A DNA stretch of 64,000 nucleotides from Deltaproteobacteria bacterium (GTDB lineage: Bacteria > Myxococcota_A > UBA9160 > UBA4427): NCBI GenBank assembly GCA_029261855.1, contig JAJDAN010000055.1, positions 50,462 through 114,461 of the forward strand, given 5' to 3'. Position 1 is the first letter of the stretch; each line of letters opens with the position of its first letter. The translations under genes were made by a program, and so were the position numbers. Under the pieces are notes generated by a model, which ran no database searches, was not told where the DNA came from, and saw only the letters and a program-made list of their open reading frames with translations. Below, in pieces: positions 62,080 to 64,000 of the stretch.

Positions 62080-63321
62080 TCACGCGCCGACCCCCTCGAT
62101 CTCCAGGGGGAGCCGTTCCAGGCGGCGAACGAAGATGCTGCGGGCATGGACGGGGGCGTCCCCGGCGCGCATCCGGATGCTTCGCGTTCCCGCAAGCAAC
62201 TGCTCGAGCACCACGCGCGCTTCCATCCGCGCCAGCGGGGCGCCGACGCAGAAATGGCTGCCTCGCCCGAAGCTCATGTGTCGCTTCGGGTGGCGGCGGT
62301 CGAGGCGGAGAGCGGTCGGATCCTCGAAGTGATCCGCGTCGCGGTTGGCCGACGCCCACAGCAGCATCAAACGATCGCCCGCCACCAGTGACGCCCCTCC
62401 AAGCTCACAAGCCCGACGCACCACGCGGTAGTGGAACTTGAACGGCGGCTCGAGACGGGCCACCTCCTCGACGAAGCGCGAGATCAGCGCGGGCTCGTCC
62501 CGCAGGCGAGCCGCCGTCTGCGGGTCTTCCGCCAGACGCCGAACCGCCGACCCGATGAGGGCGGCTGTGGATTCTCCGCCGGCCCCGAACATCACGATTC
62601 CGATTCCGATCGCCTGCACGCGATCGATGACACCCAGCCGGACCCCCTCCGCCAGATCCGCCAGCAGGGACGGAGCGGCGACCGCCTCCGAGCCCGCCGC
62701 GTCGAGATGCTCGCCGAGGTAGTCGGCCATGCGTCCCGTTTCCGTCGCGAGGCGCACGAGACGCTCGGCGCTGACGTCCCCGGCGAGGATCTCGCCCCCC
62801 ATCATCGCCCACGTGCGATGCCGAATGACGTCGCCCTCCGGTAGCCCGAGAAGGAACGCGACCGCACGCGCGGGAACGATTTCGGAGATGGGTGCGAAGT
62901 CTCCGCCGCCCGCTTCCAGCCAGGGGCGCAGGGCAGCCTTCGCCCAGTCGTGAATGCGTGCCTCGAGGGCCGCGATCCGACGGGCCGAGAGAGACGGCTG
63001 CGCCAGCGACCGGTGCACGGCGTGCCCCGGCTCGTCGGCAGTGGCGATGACGTGATTCGCACCGGTGTCCGGCAGGGCGAAGACACCCGGGCGGCCGGCT
63101 TCCTCTCGAATCAGCACCCCCGTCAGGTTCGCCGAGAAGTCGCCCTCCCGGCGCAGGACGTCGTCGATGAGGTCCCATGTCGCGACCAGATGCACGCCCG
63201 TCTCATCGACCCGCGAGATCGGGCGGTCCCGGCGCAGGCTCTCGAAGAGACTGTCCGGCTCTTCCAGAACGTCGGCTTCGAACAGCGCGGTCGGCCGATC
63301 CGAGTAGAGCGGAGCGCGCAC
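62080..63321 (-). CDS. Cytochrome P450
   Basis: 413 residues. I-helix FGAGGESTAALI (the acid-alcohol pair is Glu-Ser), K-helix EEVARLEPPF (ExxR), heme loop FGRGSHFCVG. Not closely alike to the first P450. GTG start at 63321 with AGGAGGT three bases upstream, and a second identical AGGAGGT 14 bases further out, made by a tandem repeat. Redox partners are not encoded nearby. Confidence 0.94.
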   Translation of the reverse strand: MRAPLYSDRPTALFEADVLEEPDSLFESLRRDRPISRVDETGVHLVATWDLIDDVLRREGDFSANLTGVLIREEAGRPGVFALPDTGANHVIATADEPGHAVHRSLAQPSLSARRIAALEARIHDWAKAALRPWLEAGGGDFAPISEIVPARAVAFLLGLPEGDVIRHRTWAMMGGEILAGDVSAERLVRLATETGRMADYLGEHLDAAGSEAVAAPSLLADLAEGVRLGVIDRVQAIGIGIVMFGAGGESTAALIGSAVRRLAEDPQTAARLRDEPALISRFVEEVARLEPPFKFHYRVVRRACELGGASLVAGDRLMLLWASANRDADHFEDPTALRLDRRHPKRHMSFGRGSHFCVGAPLARMEARVVLEQLLAGTRSIRMRAGDAPVHARSIFVRRLERLPLEIEGVGA

Positions 63322-63322
63322 C

Positions 63323-63364
63323 AGACCTCCTGAAACAGACCTCCTGAAACAGGTCTCCTGAGCA
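63323..63364. repeat. 14-bp tandem repeat duplicating a ribosome-binding site
   Basis: AGACCTCCTGAAAC at 63323-63336 and 63337-63350, with a degenerate third copy AGGTCTCCTGAGCA. On the minus strand each perfect unit carries AGGAGGT, so the P450 leader has two perfect SD boxes and a mutated third. Confidence 0.85.
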
Positions 63365-63526
63365 CGGCTCGCGCGGTACGGGCCGGCTGTGAATCAGGGT
63401 ATGGCACGCGCTTGGTTGCTGCACCGAACGATCACCCCAGCCCCGATCCTTGTTATCCTCGGGCGTCGCGCCCCGCATACCCAGAACCCGTCGTACCCAG
63501 ACGAGACCCACCCCAGGAGATCCCCA

Positions 63527-63901
63527 ATGCTCGGATACGCCACGATCGGAACCTCGGACATGGACCGCGCCGTCGCCTTCTACGACACCTTGCTCGCAGA
63601 GGTCGGCGCCAAGCAGCTCTTCGGCATGGACCGCATCAAGTTCTACGGCACCGCAATGGACCAGGCGATGCTCGCCCTGTGCATCCCGTACGACGAAGAG
63701 CCCCACGCCTGCGGCAACGGCAACATGATCGCGATCCCCGGCGGATCCCGCGAAGGTGTGGACAAGCTCTACGCCAAGGCGATCGAGCTGGGCGCAACGG
63801 ACGAAGGCCCGCCCGGTGAGCGGATGCCGGTCTTCTACGGCGCCTACGTCCGGGATCTGGACGGCAACAAGCTCTGCTTCTTCGAAATGAAGATGGGCTG
63901 A
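63527..63901 (+). CDS. Glyoxalase/VOC-superfamily protein
   Basis: 124 residues with two beta-alpha-beta-beta-beta units: MLGYATIGTSDMDRAVAFYDTLL opens the first and FYGAYVRDLDGNKLCFFEMKMG closes the second, with Glu near the end as a possible metal ligand. Members are lyases, dioxygenases or resistance proteins; which is unclear. ATG 63527 with AGGAGA six bases upstream. Confidence 0.9.
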   Translation: MLGYATIGTSDMDRAVAFYDTLLAEVGAKQLFGMDRIKFYGTAMDQAMLALCIPYDEEPHACGNGNMIAIPGGSREGVDKLYAKAIELGATDEGPPGERMPVFYGAYVRDLDGNKLCFFEMKMG

Positions 63902-64000
63902 GCCGAGTTCTTGGAAACCCCGTCGCGGGGGGGGCCGCGCGGGGGGCGCGCGGGCACCCCAGGCGACCCCGAAGGGGGGGCGCGCCCGGGCGGGGCGGCG
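63902..64000. other. Low-complexity G/C tail
   Basis: After the VOC stop the sequence degrades into long runs of G and C (several runs of six to eight G). It carries no gene and looks like a contig edge or assembly error rather than genome. Confidence 0.6.

Noticed and set aside
1..64000. CRISPR arrays, transposons, prophage, tRNA or rRNA genes
   Set aside because: No spaced direct repeats, transposase or integrase motifs, cloverleaf or rRNA-like stretches were found by reading; the tandem repeats present are short and have no unique spacers.

Overview
The window is a GC-rich (roughly two-thirds G+C by eye), gene-dense bacterial chromosome segment with 58 protein genes that I can support. 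There is no stretch of more than 300 bases without a gene, and I see no tRNA, rRNA, CRISPR array, transposase or phage gene. Frequent GTG/TTG starts, Shine-Dalgarno boxes of the AGGAGG type, many 1-4 base ATGA/GTGA overlaps, bactofilin, a Tat-exported aldo/keto reductase, a type III glutamine synthetase, deazaflavin-type nitroreductases and a large set of P450, flavin monooxygenase, phytanoyl-CoA-dioxygenase-like, GST and SnoaL-like proteins suggest a metabolically versatile, probably uncultivated Gram-negative (lipoproteins, RND/MMPL exporter), such as a delta-proteobacterial/Myxococcota-like or Binatota-like lineage. No marker gene here settles the taxonomy. The last 90 bases look like low-complexity contig-end sequence.

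Layout. 58-6432: P450, ABC exporter, SnoaL-like protein, and a TetR-controlled PQQ quinoprotein with a clear 19-bp palindromic operator. 6454-15144: ACT-domain protein, membrane-anchored deazaflavin-type protein, SDR, MsrA, amidohydrolase, bactofilin, an MFS/two HCCA-isomerase-like operon, and an AhpD-like protein. 15301-18427: diguanylate cyclase followed by a cobalt-type nitrile hydratase operon (beta, alpha, His-rich activator). 18623-29794: GST, alpha/beta hydrolase, a glycosyltransferase/FAD-oxidoreductase pair facing an unknown (alpha/alpha)-rich protein, a sulfatase-fold membrane enzyme with a Thr nucleophile, a GPH symporter, a dioxygenase and a flavin monooxygenase. 29891-34220: ECF sigma / anti-sigma / DUF4331 / TPR cassette.

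34217-42805 is the most unusual part: a CFA-synthase-like methyltransferase diverges from a tight three-gene unit encoding (i) a fusion of a PilZ c-di-GMP-binding region, a LuxD-like acyl-transferase/thioesterase hydrolase and a SAM methyltransferase, (ii) an MMPL/RND lipid exporter and (iii) a double histidine kinase with a receiver between the two kinase modules. I read it as a candidate c-di-GMP-responsive lipid modification and export system; this is inference.

42816-54776: membrane proteins, Tat aldo/keto reductase plus DUF2270, a second dioxygenase, a tail-to-tail two-component pair (NarL-type regulator, MASE1 kinase), a split HadA/HadB-like MaoC dehydratase, a class V aminotransferase, a spermidine-synthase-like protein, acetoacetate-decarboxylase-like and pectinacetylesterase-like proteins and an F420-type nitroreductase. 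54951-63901: Baeyer-Villiger monooxygenase, lipoprotein/DUF4105 pair, GST, glutamine synthetase III with a plausible sigma-54 promoter, a second P450 with a tandemly duplicated ribosome-binding site, and a VOC protein. Two copies of a ~65-bp double-hairpin element that starts exactly at a TAG stop codon (25951-26017 and 50196-50262) are the clearest non-coding novelty.
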